The position numbers were made by a program, and so were the translations under genes. A stretch of 64,000 nucleotides of DNA, from assembly GCF_021018895.1 (NCBI RefSeq), contig NC_079374.1:6345212-6409211 (forward strand), in the 5' to 3' direction. Position 1 is the stretch's first letter. Each line of letters begins with the position of its first letter. Positions 13,477 to 26,600 of this stretch are shown in pieces. The DNA is from Seriola aureovittata. Its lineage: Eukaryota > Chordata > Actinopteri > Carangiformes > Carangidae. The notes beneath the pieces are model-generated. The model saw nothing but the letters and a program-made list of their open reading frames with translations. It had not been told where the DNA came from and made no database searches.

Positions 13477-16400
13477 AGGTCCACACCCTGCCCTCTTCCT
13501 CCTCCTCCTCCTCATCTTCCTCATCGTCCTCCACCCTCGCTAACACTGGATCTCAGAACCCACCGTCGACGACTCGTCAGCCCTTGGACAACCAAACGAG
13601 AACAAAAAAACAACCACCAACCAGCCCTTTGGAGCAGTCGACAACAACAGCTTCAGCTTCCTTTGCTGCATCCAAGCTCCGGGGGGCCACCTGCCACAAC
13701 CGGTCACGCGGTTATCACCCCCTGAAATACCTGAAGGGACGGCTTGCGTACAAAATGAAATCAGTGATTAATTAATACATGAAAGGAAGTAGAAATAAAT
13801 TTAATGTGAATTCAAGAAAAGGGGGCAAACAACTTTTTGTTTCCCCTCTCCGTTTTCTTGGTGCTCATCAGATTGCGATGGGATAGATTTTGTACCTCTG
13901 CATCATTTCCGTGCTCCTGGGCTGGTCAGTAAGCTTGAGGTCTTCTAACTACTAGTACTGCTACCACTCTTATTACTACTACTGCTACTACCTTCTGCAG
14001 GTCTGCCTCTTGTCAGAGAGTTCCCCCTCTGCCCCATGTTCTTGCCCCCTGCCCTCTCTTGTGAGCACTTCATGGGGCCGGTGGGGTCGGAGTCTGTTGT
14101 TTTAATGCTACAGTAGTGTGTGTAAATGTACTTCTGTTTGGTCCAATTACTGCTGACATGCTGGTTAGAGGTTGAGACTTGTCAGCCAGGGGGAAACTGT
14201 AAAACCCAAGAGCTGGTGGGACAAGCAGGAGGGAGGGGCCTAATGTTTGAGGATTTACTGTAAGTCTGACTGATGGGATTCGACAGGACGGTGTGTGTGT
14301 GTGTGTGTGTGTGTCGTTGAAGTATTGTGTTGTTCAGACAGGTGCTTTAAAAAAAGGGGGACGACAGAGAGAGAAAGATGTTGAAGCAGATGGATTTCAG
14401 AATAGTATTTTTTGAATTATTACTATTATCATTATTATTCCTTGAAGATAAGTGTAACTATGTGGAGTTAAACATGTCTTTTACCTTGTTTTTTAAGATT
14501 TACGCACATCCACCCACACAGTTTGCTTGCTTTTACTCTGAACCCACAGAAGTGAGAGGTGTGTTTGTCTAAGAAGAAAGTGATGTGGGTGTGGTCCAAA
14601 AAATACAATAAATAAAAGGTGTCTATGTACAATAAAAGTTAATTTAAGCTTCCGGATAGTGTCAGTGGTCATGTTTTTCCCCCACCAGTCAAACATGACA
14701 ACCTAAACTCAACTCGGGAAACTTGAACTGCTGTGAATAGTCAAATATAAAATGAGAAAAAAAAAAGGAAGATAATGATAATGGAGTGAAAAGGTAGAGG
14801 GGGAAGTTCAATAAGTGTGTGTGCGTGTGCGGTCAGAGAGTTCGGTGTCATCGACAAATTGGATTTTTGTGGCAGAGAGGTAAACGTACGGTCAGCAGGC
14901 TCGATTCAGTAGTTTTTTTTCTGGAAAGCGGCTTTTCTATCTTCCATTTCGTTATCTCAAATCATTTCATTTTTCATTTGTATGAATGCAATGCACTAAG
15001 TGTCCAGAATGTAGAAAGACTTATTACTGTGTGGTGGTCTAAGGCATGAGATGATGTTTTTGCTTTGTATCTTGTCACAAGTGATCAATCCTAGATGTTC
15101 AATTTCGACTTAAAAGACGATCGGAACCTTTTCCACAGCTGTGAGACTCTGAGGAAGCAAACGCCTTGAGTGCGTCAGAGCTGAGGAGGGTTTTCTGGCA
15201 TCGTGCGAGTCCGCTTCACGTACGTCAGGCACTCTTTCCATCAAATGAGGACACAAACCTCAACAATTCAACACTCAGACTCTGGATTTCAGTGTTACTG
15301 TGATGAAGTGTCACAAAATGGGCAACACGGGCTGTTTGTGAAGAAACTGAAGACGGAAACCCACTTTTTCGGGAAGGAATTGTTTTCTCTCTTACGTGCT
15401 CTCCACTTCCTGCTCCAGCTGTTATTTAAGTTGTCTGTATATGTGAAAGACTGAGCAGCAAACTGCAGCATCGATCTCCTTCAGGCCATCTGCTGGACTG
15501 GATTCTCCTCCGTTTCCACGACGACTGACAGATTGCACATTGTTCACTGAAAAAAAAAATGGGGGAGGGGGAGGGAGAGTTTAACTTGTGCTCTGACTTC
15601 ATGTCCAAACATGACAGGTCACAAACCAGTTTACCTTGGGTGTGTTTCTTTCCCCTGACGATAACAACTACACACACGAGCAGTTTGACAATCCCTCCCC
15701 TTGTACAGAGAAGCTGTATGGACCCCAGTGCTGTGTCGTCTGAGGTCTGTGTGTGCAGTAGTACCCAGTGTGTGTCTCTTATTGCATCAAGGCCTTGATG
15801 AGTGGCTGTTTTGACTTCATGAAAAAAATTGTGGTTATTATTAATATTCTTAATGAGCTAAAAAAAAAGAATAAAAAAAAAAAAGGTTGAGTTTTAAGTC
15901 TATATCTGATGAGAAACAACCGTCGCTTGTCGACTCACATTGGAAAAAGTGCCAAGACGGCAGCATATAAAACATGTAAACATATTGTTATGAAAACCAC
16001 TACTTGGAAATTCTTTTTTCTTTTTTTTTTTTTTAAATCACTTGAAGAATTGTGTATTCTTAAGTTTTAGAGCTAGTCGAGAGGCTTAACTATAGTTTCT
16101 GTTGTTTCTGTAAGTCTACGTACACGTAAATATGCGACTGCGGTGGTTTAATATTATTCCGCTCACCTTAGGTGGAGAAAATGTTTACAGGGGCAATGTT
16201 TTGTTACACTAATGTGCATCACAGTATTTATGTTTAACGCATATGCGTCTTGGTTCTTTAATTCTTTGGGTTTTTTTGTTTTTTTTTGCTTTTTGAGCCC
16301 GGTTTTTATTGGATATTTTCTTCTTTTTTTTTCATGTTCCCTACTTCACTAAATCACCGACTTACAAAAACAATAAAGAACACACATGTTGTTCATTTCA

Positions 16401-16597
16401 GGTATTCACATAGCGCTGCTTCAACGTGGAAACTTCGCAGTAACGTTCCCTGCAGGCTTGGACGTGAGGCGACGTATTTTTCCTCTGCTGTTTCTGCCAT
16501 GCTATTCTAACTTATGTCCTCTCTGTGTATGACAGGAAGTCATGTATTTTCCTGAAGGCTTTTTTCTTTGAATAAACTTTAAAAGTAATTTTAAAAG
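13477..16597 (+). other. map4k4: map4k4 3' UTR
   Basis: Downstream of the TAG there is about 3.1 kb without coding signal and rich in T tracts. It contains a GT repeat (14291-14314) and several AATAAA hexamers: 14607, 14631, 16372 and 16571. The last, followed by a GT/T-rich stretch, is the likeliest distal polyadenylation site. The pair near 14.61-14.64 kb could give a shorter transcript of about 1.15 kb of 3' UTR. The extent is inferred; there is no transcript evidence. Confidence 0.6.
16571..16576 (+). promoter_or_regulatory. map4k4: polyadenylation signal AATAAA (map4k4, distal)
   Basis: AATAAA is followed within about 30 bases by a T/G-rich stretch ending TTGTCTTTTGTCTTTG. It is the last canonical hexamer before unrelated intergenic sequence. 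Confidence 0.55.
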
Positions 16598-18459
16598 AAG
16601 AACTTGTCTTTTGTCTTTGATAGGCTGCACATACATGTTGTAACACACGTTGGCACATTTTTGTTTCAACAGATTTTCTATTAATTTGCTACTTCATATT
16701 TCTGTGGCAACGCTGTTTTCACATAAACACTCTGCACTCAGATAAACAATACACCATGTTAACTGTTCAGTCGTTCACAATGCAGTTATGTTGTAGTGAC
16801 CATTGACATGAGCTGCTTCACAGAAAATAGTATGTGTGTTGTAATTTTTGACTTCTTGTTGAGGCCATCCTGGGTGTCTGAGCTCTGCTGAAAAGAGAAG
16901 TAATGACAAATGCAGTTTTCTGAGCATGTAAGGAGTCACTTATTGACATGAGTTAGTTGTTGCAACTTATCTAGTTCATGCAGGTGGGTGCACACAAATC
17001 TATGGTCTCTTCATCGCTAAACCCTGCGATGACTTAGCCCACCTTTAAATTTATAGGATGCACTCTATCACTTTAGTCTAACTTTTTTTTTTTTTTTTTT
17101 TTTTAAGTTTGACATCTTCAGACAAATTAAATGTAAGATGTCGACCTTTTACTGTTGTTAATCTTATTAAGTGGGTGGTTTCTGAAAAATATTTTTTTTA
17201 ATTAAAGCTAATTGAAACATGGTCTTCTATGAAGTAAAAAAAAGTAAATTAAGACTTTGCTAAAAATCCAATAATATATTTTTGTTTGTATTTGATGACC
17301 GATATTACTGCAGCCATCATCTGCAGACTTTGGCTCATGTTCTACAAAAGTTGATACTGTTTTCAACAATGACTAAAAATGCTGCAACACACTTCTGGAA
17401 ATGTTTTTTTTTTTTTTATCTGTAGTTCCAGTTAGGGTAAGATCACTCCGTCGACGTGCGATTACATTACTGTAGTCATGGTTTAGGTAAGGTTTTTGGT
17501 CAGAGCTTCGCTGACTTTAATGGTAAAAACTACTCTGACTACATGCATGGAGTTTGTCATACTTGGTGACGAAAAAATGGCATTTATTTTGTGTGCAGTT
17601 TCCTGTGAGAGCAGGCGTCTATCTTCAAATCCTCCCACTAAGCTCTACTGTATCTAATCTGTAAAAAATATTATTTTTTAGATGTTAAAATTATTGCTTC
17701 GCCAGAATATTTAATTTATAGATGCCGCTATTGTAAAAAATCCCATTTTTTAGCTTAATCCTGGCTGCTGCATTCTGGTTCTGTCACTGAGAGGAATTTT
17801 AGATCTTTTGCATTTTTTCAGCTGTACAAAACAGTCCGCTATCCATTTGATTGATAGAAAAATGTGTCACGTTGGGCTTATGGTGTAATTATAATAATAC
17901 GTCGAGTGGCTGGAAGGTAAATTCCTCCGAGGATGAAAAATGAAGCAGGTCCATCCTAATGTTTAGTCATCTGTCCGGTGTTATTGAACACCAGGGTATC
18001 ACTGATAATGAGGCGATCTGGAGAATTCCCAAAACATGCAACATCTGCTTTCTCAACGGCCAGACTGAGTTTAATGAATGGTATGTTCTGTTTCGCTCAA
18101 CTTTTAACCTGCATGTGTCAAAGATCCTGGAAGAACAGTGCTACTGCATGTGAACGCTGTTTTTTGTTTACTTAAGGCTCATTCTGTATTGTATGCATGT
18201 ACCCCCCCATACCAAAACTACAATAATAAACACATTCATTTCAATTACTGATAAAACTCTGGTTTGCAACTGAGGATGCTCCACACAGGCTGAGACATAA
18301 ACAGAATCTGCTGAGATTAAAAGTTGAATGTTTAACTGTCCGCTTTGTTTTGGGTAAATGTCGTTGAAATGTAATTTTCATAAAAATGAGAGAAGTTCAG
18401 ATTGCAGGAAAACTGCTGTTTAAATCTACAACCAGAAGATGAGTAGATTATTTATTTAT
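16598..18459. other. intergenic, map4k4 to Tc1 relic
   Basis: This is AT-rich sequence with poly-T runs (about 17084-17104 and 17406-17418). The short open frame at 17959-18153 has no domain I recognise and no splice context. No gene is called. Confidence 0.6.
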
Positions 18460-19158
18460 ACATTCTTTTATGTGTGTTTTAGGAACACCTGTACACTTGC
18501 TTATTCATGCAATTATCCAACTAGCCAATCATGTGGCAGCAGTGCAATGCATAAAATCCTGCAGATACAGGTCAGGAGCTTCAGTTCATTTTCACATCCA
18601 ACATCAGAATGAGGAAGAAATGTGATCTTACTGACTTTGACCGTGACATGATTGCTGGTGCCAGACAGGTTGGTTTGAGTACTGAAACTGCTGATCTGAG
18701 ATTTTCCCACACAACAGTCTCTAGAGTTTTTACTCAGAATGGAGCCAAACACACACACACACACAAAAAAAAAACATCCAATGAGCAGCTGCTCTGTTGA
18801 TGAGAAAGAGCCTGATAGAAAGGTTGTGATAAGCAGAAAGGAATCTCAGAATGCACATCACCTTGAGGTGGATGAACTACAACAGCAGAAGTCCACGTCA
18901 GGTTCTACTCCTGTCAGACAAGAACAGAAATCTGAGGCTGCACCTGCACAGTCTCCAGATCTGAAGCCAGTAAAACACCTTTGGGAGACCGGCAGCATGA
19001 ACGTGAAGCAGTCATGTCATCATGGAGCAGAATCTAAAAGAAATGTTTCCAACACCTTGTGGAATACAAGCCACGAAGAACTGAGGCTGTTGTAAGAGCA
19101 AATTGAGAAACTACTCGGTATTAGCTTGGTGTTCCTAATAAAGTGCTCAGTGAGTGTA
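18460..19158 (+). mobile_element. Tc1-like transposon relic
   Basis: The right end reads GTTCCTAATAAAGTGCTCAG TGAGTGTA (19131-19158), the terminal inverted repeat of a common fish Tc1-like family. The left end has the matching TTAGGAACACC at about 18479-18489. A frame from about 18609 gives KKCDLTDFDRDMI, then GLSTETADLRFSHTTVSRV, the DNA-binding N terminus of the transposase. SPDLKPVKHLWE (about 18952-18990) is the SPDLNPIEHLWD motif from the catalytic end. The middle of the gene is gone and the frames are broken, so this is a dead, internally deleted copy. Confidence 0.85.
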
Positions 19159-21065
19159 TTTGCTAAAACAGACACTGGATTACAGTGTGGCTGCACCCTG
19201 ACAGGATGACATCATTTCACCAAATCTCAGTCTTGCCACCCTATAGCTTGCATCACTGAAAAGCACTCATGTCACTTGTATGTCTTTAATGGAAAATGAC
19301 CCAGTCATGATCAATACGTAGCCCAGTTTGAGTAATGCACCAGAATGTGCCAAAGGTGAATACCATAGTTTCTATCTAGTGCAATGACAGAGCAGTGAGT
19401 CACACCACTATTACACAGCTGTTTTCAAACATTTGTTTATGCAGGAGATACCAGCGGAGTGCCAGCTTTTCCTGTTCAGACAGAATCTGCTTCAGAGTCA
19501 AATATTAAGTATTCGAGGAAGAATTTTACTGCTTTTTAGTCACAATGTAATTCGCACACTTGTACAAAGCCAGAGAGGTTCAGTGACCTTGCTCAAGGAC
19601 AGCCCACGTCCTATTTACTACAAGTAAAGTTAAAAATTGCTGGGTTCCTTTTTAGAACGGAGACAAGTATTTGATAAGATCCTTCCTCTGATTGTGTAAC
19701 GCTCACCAAGATCAGACGACATTATTTTCATCTAAAAACTGGAAATTTCAAAATTCATCGCATAATGAAATGAAGACTGTTACTCTAACTCTTTAAGCAA
19801 TAATACAAACTTTGTGTAATAGTACAAACTTACAATGAAACTTGCTGCAGTTTGTCCCTCTGGTGTTTTATCTTAATGCCAAGTGTTCATTTTTGTGAGA
19901 GACGCCTCTTTAAAAATTCAGAAGGCTGTTCAACAATATTAAGGTTTTTGAAAGTATTTCCAAAATCCTCAATGACTTTTCACCCTTTGACAAAGTTTAT
20001 GTTAATGTTACAACTCAAAGCTTTTCTTAATAATATGTCTGGGTCTGATGGCAGAAATCTACTGTTACATCACCTAAAGGTTTTCTATGCTGGCACCCCT
20101 CCCCTGGTTTCTACTTGCTGCAATATCAAATGCCACCTGCTCCTGTGAATGCTGGCATGCTCACGTACTGCCCTACAAGAAAATTAGGGAATGTTGCACA
20201 TTTCATTATAGTCCAACTGGCTTGGAATTACTAACCATGAGGTATAAAAGCTGAGTAAAAAATACAGAAACTGTCACCACACCCCGTGAGCTGTGCAACT
20301 CCTCCATTATGCAGCTGCACAACAATAGTACAACTGTAACTGTAATGGTTACTCTCTGGTCAAATGACTCAGTGAACAGCTCTGAAACTAGTCAAGAGGC
20401 CACATCAAATTATCATGAAATGATCAGCTTTAGAGCTCAAAATAACAGAGGTGACATTATAAAGTAATAGTTAGGAGGTGAATGTTTTAGTATGAATTAC
20501 TTTAAAATGACAACTCATCAAAATGCCAGAAAAGTGCAATCTAGGGCACTGCACTGACTAATGCAAACTAAACAAATTTCTACTAATGAATACATCACAA
20601 TAACAAATTAAATATAATATTTGCGTCCTTTCAGAGAGGTATAGTAGAAGATCGATACCTCTCTGTGTCCGTCTGTCAAGCATGGAACTGGAGCCAGGAG
20701 ATCATTAATCTATTTTAGTAAGAAGACTGGAAAGCAGGGGCAAACAGCGAGCTTTGCTCTGACCGAAGTTCAAAAGCACACCCACCACCACCACCTCTTA
20801 AACAAACTAATTAAGCAGTAAGAAAGTAGAAAATGGTTCCACTGACGACGGTTTTCTACAACTAGAAACGTTGATGATTTCAGAACCACGGACAAAATGC
20901 TTTATGCCTCCATCATATTGTGGTGGTCACAGAAAAGTCACAGGTCAATATCTCAGAAACTGGGCGACTGCATGGTGAGATACTGCTAGTGGTGAGAAAA
21001 TGTTTTTTAATAATGTGGGTGAATAACCCCTTACTGATGATCTTTCTCTCATGTGTGGATAGCTG

Positions 21066-21107
<42 letters not shown>

Positions 21108-21529
21108 GTGCTCAAACAAACAGAGATGTCCATCGTCCACAACTGACGCAATAGGCAGATGATGTCAGAGGAACAGCAACAACAGTTGTAAACATTTGTA
21201 AAAAAGTAAAGCACTACTTTTTCATCAGAATGAACTTGCAGGAAATACTTTTAACTGTAGCTTTTTTTTTCTCCCACAATGTATGTGTGTGTATGTGAGA
21301 ATGTGTGTATTGAGGAGTCAGCAGAGATGAGTGGTGAGCTGTACAGGACACTGCGTTACATTGGGAAACCTGAGAAATTTCCATCTCAGAGGGGTGGGAA
21401 CCTTGAAAAGGGAGCACAGGTTCCCCCTGAGCGGGCGAGAAACTGACCACATGCTTCTCCAGTCTACGCTCTCATCACATCTGCCTGTCACACTGCCGGG
21501 GCCGCCATACTCGTCTGTACAATGTGAGT

Positions 21530-21638
21530 ATACTCTCTCTCTCTCTCTCTTTATATATATGTATATATATACACACACACACACACGCACGCACACACGC
21601 AGGTGCATAGGCATAGAGTAACACCACACTAATACTTC

Positions 21639-21680
<42 letters not shown>

Positions 21681-22066
21681 CACACACACATATATATCCA
21701 CACACACACACACATACATACAAACAAACAATCACGTTATTAGTATTACTTGTATTTACTATATAGTATATAAATATATATATATATAAAATACTAATAC
21801 AATTTTATATATTTATATACATAGACATTTACTGTATATTCATAAACACAAAATACTTTTATGTTCATAATATTGCTATTTTTGAATATATTTTTGCTTA
21901 TATAGGGTTAGGGTGCTGCTTATATTTTTTAGCTTGATCACAGACTGTATGTGGGTATTTTCAGTTCATTTATAGTATAGAAAATACTGATGTACATCTG
22001 TCTATAATATCACATAATCTCTCCATAATTAATAAATACAGTCATATATAGTTTTTTTTAAACATA

Positions 22067-22115
<49 letters not shown>
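21530..22115. repeat. composite microsatellite cluster (CT)n/(TA)n/(CA)n/(T)n
   Basis: Successive tracts are CT at about 21532-21552, TA/CA at 21552-21600, TA at about 21640-21672, and mixed CA/TA to 21720. AT-rich sequence follows, then TA at 22063-22089 running into a poly-T of about 26 bases. Confidence 0.85.
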
Positions 22116-22750
22116 CATCACAAAATCTCAATATAATATTTATATTCGATTCAAATGCGGCTGAAGTACTGCAACGATGACCACTGAACTGGATCATTAT
22201 TGGTCTCTCTCTTATATACAGAAACTGAATTACATTCCTAGAAACAGTATAATATGTGTATTATGCAATTGGCAAACCATTAGATATGACGTATTAAGCT
22301 TAGGTGGGAGTTTTTGCTTTAATTGGTACCATCCTTGGGCCAAAATGTACATTAAATCCCACATAATACCACGCTTCATGCATTGTGACTCATGTCTATT
22401 GATGTTCATTTACAGCAATAGCACTCCCACAGATTTTATGAATGAGATCGCCCTTTGATGACACACTGAAACAAAAGATTTTCTCAGGGAAAAAATGTAT
22501 CACTTGTGTGCGTCTGTGCAGGCGCGCAAGTGTGTGTGTGTGTGTGTGTGCGCATGCGAATGGGTGAGAGCGAGAGAGATATTGTTGCCTGCTGTCAGCT
22601 GATCCTGTAATCACAGGCGAGGAAACAGAAGCAGAAGTGAAATCAGCTAGTTTCCATGGAAATGATGATTTAACTCTGCGGCAAAAATTCTCTGCACGAA
22701 CTCGAGAGTTTACCTTCCTGTCTGACAGAGACCCAGCTACAACTGAGGAA

Positions 22751-22786
22751 GAATAGAATAGAATAGAATAGAATAGAATAGAATAG
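22751..22786. repeat. (GAATA)n pentanucleotide microsatellite, about 7 units
   Basis: The unit GAATA is repeated without visible interruption. It lies upstream of il1r2. Confidence 0.9.
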
Positions 22787-23340
22787 TGAGGAGTATAAAT
22801 GAACTTTGATAAAATACATTATGGAATATAATAATATAATGATATTAAATCAAGATATGTAGAATGTAAAATGTCAGAATAAGAGCTTACTTATTTGTTA
22901 CTATATGTATTTAAACAGAAATCAAATGTAGTACAACAGTCCTAATTAGATTTGATAATGCTCATGAACAGAATTTATTTTCAAATTGGATATATAATCT
23001 ATAACATTAAATGCCCAGATCTTCAATCAGCAAAATACATTGGTGAAACCTGCTGCTAAAATTTATAGACACATATTTAATAGTGGAGCTAACACCAGAC
23101 AACTATTCTAATTATTCTATTTCATTTATTTATTTTTTCTGAAACCATTCAGACAGAAGTCTTTAGTTATATTTTTTATTCTACTGTTGCTTTTATTTAT
23201 TAAATTTTGCTGACCTCTAGTGCGAGTGGCCTTTATCCATTTAATGTGACTCATCTTATTGGTAAACCACTTGTGGTTAAATCTGGCTGCTCAGTGGGGG
23301 CGGGATGAATGGGAGTGCCAGATGACACCTTGTGATGTCA

Positions 23341-23642
23341 GAAGGTTCACAATCTACATAAGAGTTTAAATAAAAGCTAAATGTCAATGAACCTTTAAGC
23401 CACTTGAGTAAACGACATTGGCAAATCGCTTTTGTCAATATTTTGTTTTTTCTCCATTAGTGGCACTTATGTTATCTTTACTGTAATCGTTATCTCGCTC
23501 GTTTGCTCTTCTGTAGTATTAAACCCAATTATTTTCACTGGAAGCTGAAAGCTGTCTCAGACGGTGCACTAGTTAGACGTCACTTCACATTTTGTCAGTG
23601 GATCTTTTATTTCAGATTTTTGTCCCCCTGCAGACTGCTATC
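23341..23642 (+). promoter_or_regulatory. il1r2: il1r2 upstream region / 5' UTR boundary
   Basis: A GC-box-like GGGGGCGGGA lies just upstream (about 23296), and an AT-rich TTTAAATAAAAG at about 23363 could serve as a TATA element. An acceptor CCCCCTGCAG ends at 23633, so the ATG exon probably starts at 23634 with nine 5'-UTR bases. A non-coding first exon would then lie upstream. Its exact borders cannot be read from sequence. Confidence 0.35.
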
Positions 23643-26600
23643 ATGGTTCGCTTGGCACTGATGTTAGGTCTGGTCATCATTGAACACGTTTATGGAAGAC
23701 CTCCATTACCTCCTCTGCCTATGGAAGGTGAGCATGCTGTATATATTATGTAGCTACACAAACTGTATATCATACGCAAATAAAAACTGACCAAATTCTG
23801 TCCTTTGAAACTGTATAAAAATCACACTTGAAGGCCTCCTAAGCACAGTGTATTTATCTGCATATTGTATATATACAGTATGTCTGAGACCACTTCCCTA
23901 TAAATACACAGTATATACTTTTAATGTAGTACAATAATGACGTGTTAACAGTTAAGCTCACCTTAACCAGTGAAATGGACCAATATAATGCAGCATAATT
24001 CCTTTGGACACAGGCAACATGAAGAATCAGAAATGAAGCAGGGGCCTGCCACAGACTAAAAAAACTCAGCTTCTTGGTATTAACATTTTCTGCAAGTGGA
24101 GGGGAAAGCAACTATTTCACTCATGGTTTATCAGGCTCATTCATTTAGCATAACAATATGTTAGTATAAGTGTAATAATGAAGTTTCTGGGTTCTCCCCT
24201 GCAGACGGCTGCCACCAGGTGTCTCCAGAGGTGCCGCTATTCAGAGCGGATGGCGATGCCGTGATCCTCTCTTTCCCTGTTTTAAAGAGACAGCTCACAC
24301 TACGCAACATCGCCCCCCCAACAGCGAGGTACCTTATCACCAAGGACAACGGGACAGAGGGTGAGGCCTTTGAGAGCAATGGGCGTGTCCAGCAGCATGA
24401 TGAACAGCTGTGGTTTCTCCCGGGTCAGGCTTCAGACTCAGGGGTTTACAACTGCACCTACAGGTATCCATTGAAACACTTCTCACGTATTTTCATCCCT
24501 CACCTGTTCTGCCATTTTCTTTGTGCTCTACTGAACATCATTTGCAAATGGTGACTGAACAAACTTTACAGTCTTGCAACTAACAAATGACTAGACAACT
24601 TATTTCAACAGCTGGTGGTTTTTCCCATGTGATATATGTCATTTCTCTGGAAACTATATTCAATATTCTTTTTATCTCCAAGACATAATAATGCAATGAG
24701 ACGGGGAACCATAATTCAAATCAATGAGTAATTTATAACAAAAATATGTATAAACAGCTTTTTTGACAGTATTTGACATTTTTAATACTAATTTTGATGT
24801 TCAGACTTAAAAAAATATAAAATGCAACAAATCTCTCTTTTGTGTCCTTCTCTTAATTTCTAGAAGGTTGTGTTTTCTCTTGCCTCCCTCCTTAGACAGG
24901 TTAAGGTCAGAGCGTGCTACAAAACAAATCTCTGAAACTAGCAGATTTGATATTTTTGCTTAGAAGGAACGTCAGATGTAGATCCAAATTATATCCTTAC
25001 TTGCTACACCTTCTTGCGAACCACAATTTAAAATTTCTGTCCTCACTTTTCTCTCCAGAAATGAAACCTACTGTGTAACCGGGAGCATCAGGCTATATGT
25101 GTACGAGTCCAGCTCATCAGACATAAAGAAACTGTACCATCCAATCTCAGTCATAGTGGGAGAGAAGCTGATGTACAGATGTCCCTCTCTAAGTAACTTC
25201 AACAAGACGGACAGACTGATTGAGTGGTACAAGGTGAGAGGAATTAATACTTTTTATCCTGGATGTTGATCAGCATCAATAGTTCAATGACTAATTGGTC
25301 AGTTGCTGAGACTTTAATCTTTTAAAACTCATTTTTTGACTTTTGTGATTTCTACAAAAGGCTGACTGGTCTCCAGTCTGTTTTGAACCAGAACCTTGTT
25401 ACAAAAAGAGTATGTTTTTTTTTTGTTTTGTTTTGTTTAACTGAGCCTTAAAATTCAAATCAGTTGCTAATACAAATCAGCTTGTTAACTTAATTTAGAG
25501 CAGCAATGTATTCTTATTTTCAAGATATGGACACTCACTTTTGAAAATGATTGAAGACAAGTTTGTATACTTGTTTTGTTTTAAGACCTTTAAGACTTAA
25601 AAAGATGAATTAATGGACAAAAATGACTTACTATCAATTTTATTAGCGCCAGTTATGCAACAATTTGGAGTATGAGAGGCCCCAGCTAGATCAAACCCTC
25701 AAGAGTTTCAGTGTTAGTGCCTTGCTCCTTCCCTGTGAGTGACGCAGTATGTATTTCCCTGACAGGACTCCAACACCACTGCCATTCAAAGAGGCAGAGT
25801 GAGCTCCTCCAGCCGGGAAAGTGGTAAGCTAATTATCCCTGCTGTGAAGCGATCCCATGCAGGTGTCTACACCTGTCAGCTCAGCACGCTCATCAACGGC
25901 CAGCAGTACAAAGTCAGCAGAACTATCCAGCTCGAAGTTGAAGGTAGGTGATGTGTGATGTCACAACACTTGTCATTTCTCTTATTTACAATGCCACTGA
26001 GGAGTGTAGGCGAAATCAGAGTCGTTTTAATTTTCTGTTGCAAAATACTCCTATAAATGATGGTTGGCATTATTGAATAATATTCATTATTATTGCCAGT
26101 ATGTGCGTGCAATGCTTGATGAAGCACAGTGCTGCAGATCAGGCTGTGAAGTCCTACTGGTTTTGCTAGTCATGTTTTATTTCTGCTCTATTTGATAATA
26201 AAAATGTTAAATTGTTGATCTGAGGAAAAGTAAATTTAGATTCATTTTCAAAAATCCACAAATTGAGTCAGTATGACAAAACATGTACTATATATTACTT
26301 TAATTATAGGATCTTGAGTAATAATCTTGAGGAGATGTCAGTTTTTTTAGCATGCTCTGCCCTCTAGTGGCCTAATAGCTGCAACACACTGACTTAGCTC
26401 AGCCAAAAGGGACCAGACAACTCAATCCACACATAACACAAAAAAACACTGTTAATTGGCAGGAATTGTTATTATTGTGTGAAATAAGTCATTGTTGCTG
26501 TCATTTGACGAGTTGTTGTGGGTATGTGTCTATTTGTGTCTACCAGATCTATACCCTGAAGTCACCACTGTGCCTGACCTCTCTATGACCTCTGACCCAG

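Larger units (their letters stand above)
19159..23340. other. intergenic, microsatellite-rich
   Basis: This is about 4.2 kb between the Tc1 relic and the il1r2 promoter region. It contains a GT repeat (21068-21103), a composite CT/TA/CA cluster (21530-21720), a TA-to-poly-T tract (22063-22115), a GT tract (22530-22550) and a GAATA pentamer array (22751-22786). I see no gene. Confidence 0.65.

Noticed and set aside
17959..18175. Two overlapping + strand frames of about 65 codons
   Set aside because: They have no recognised domain, no splice partner, and end in AT-rich intergenic sequence.
21318..21731. 137-codon - strand frame
   Set aside because: It is a translation of CA/TA microsatellites (alternating VC/YI residues).
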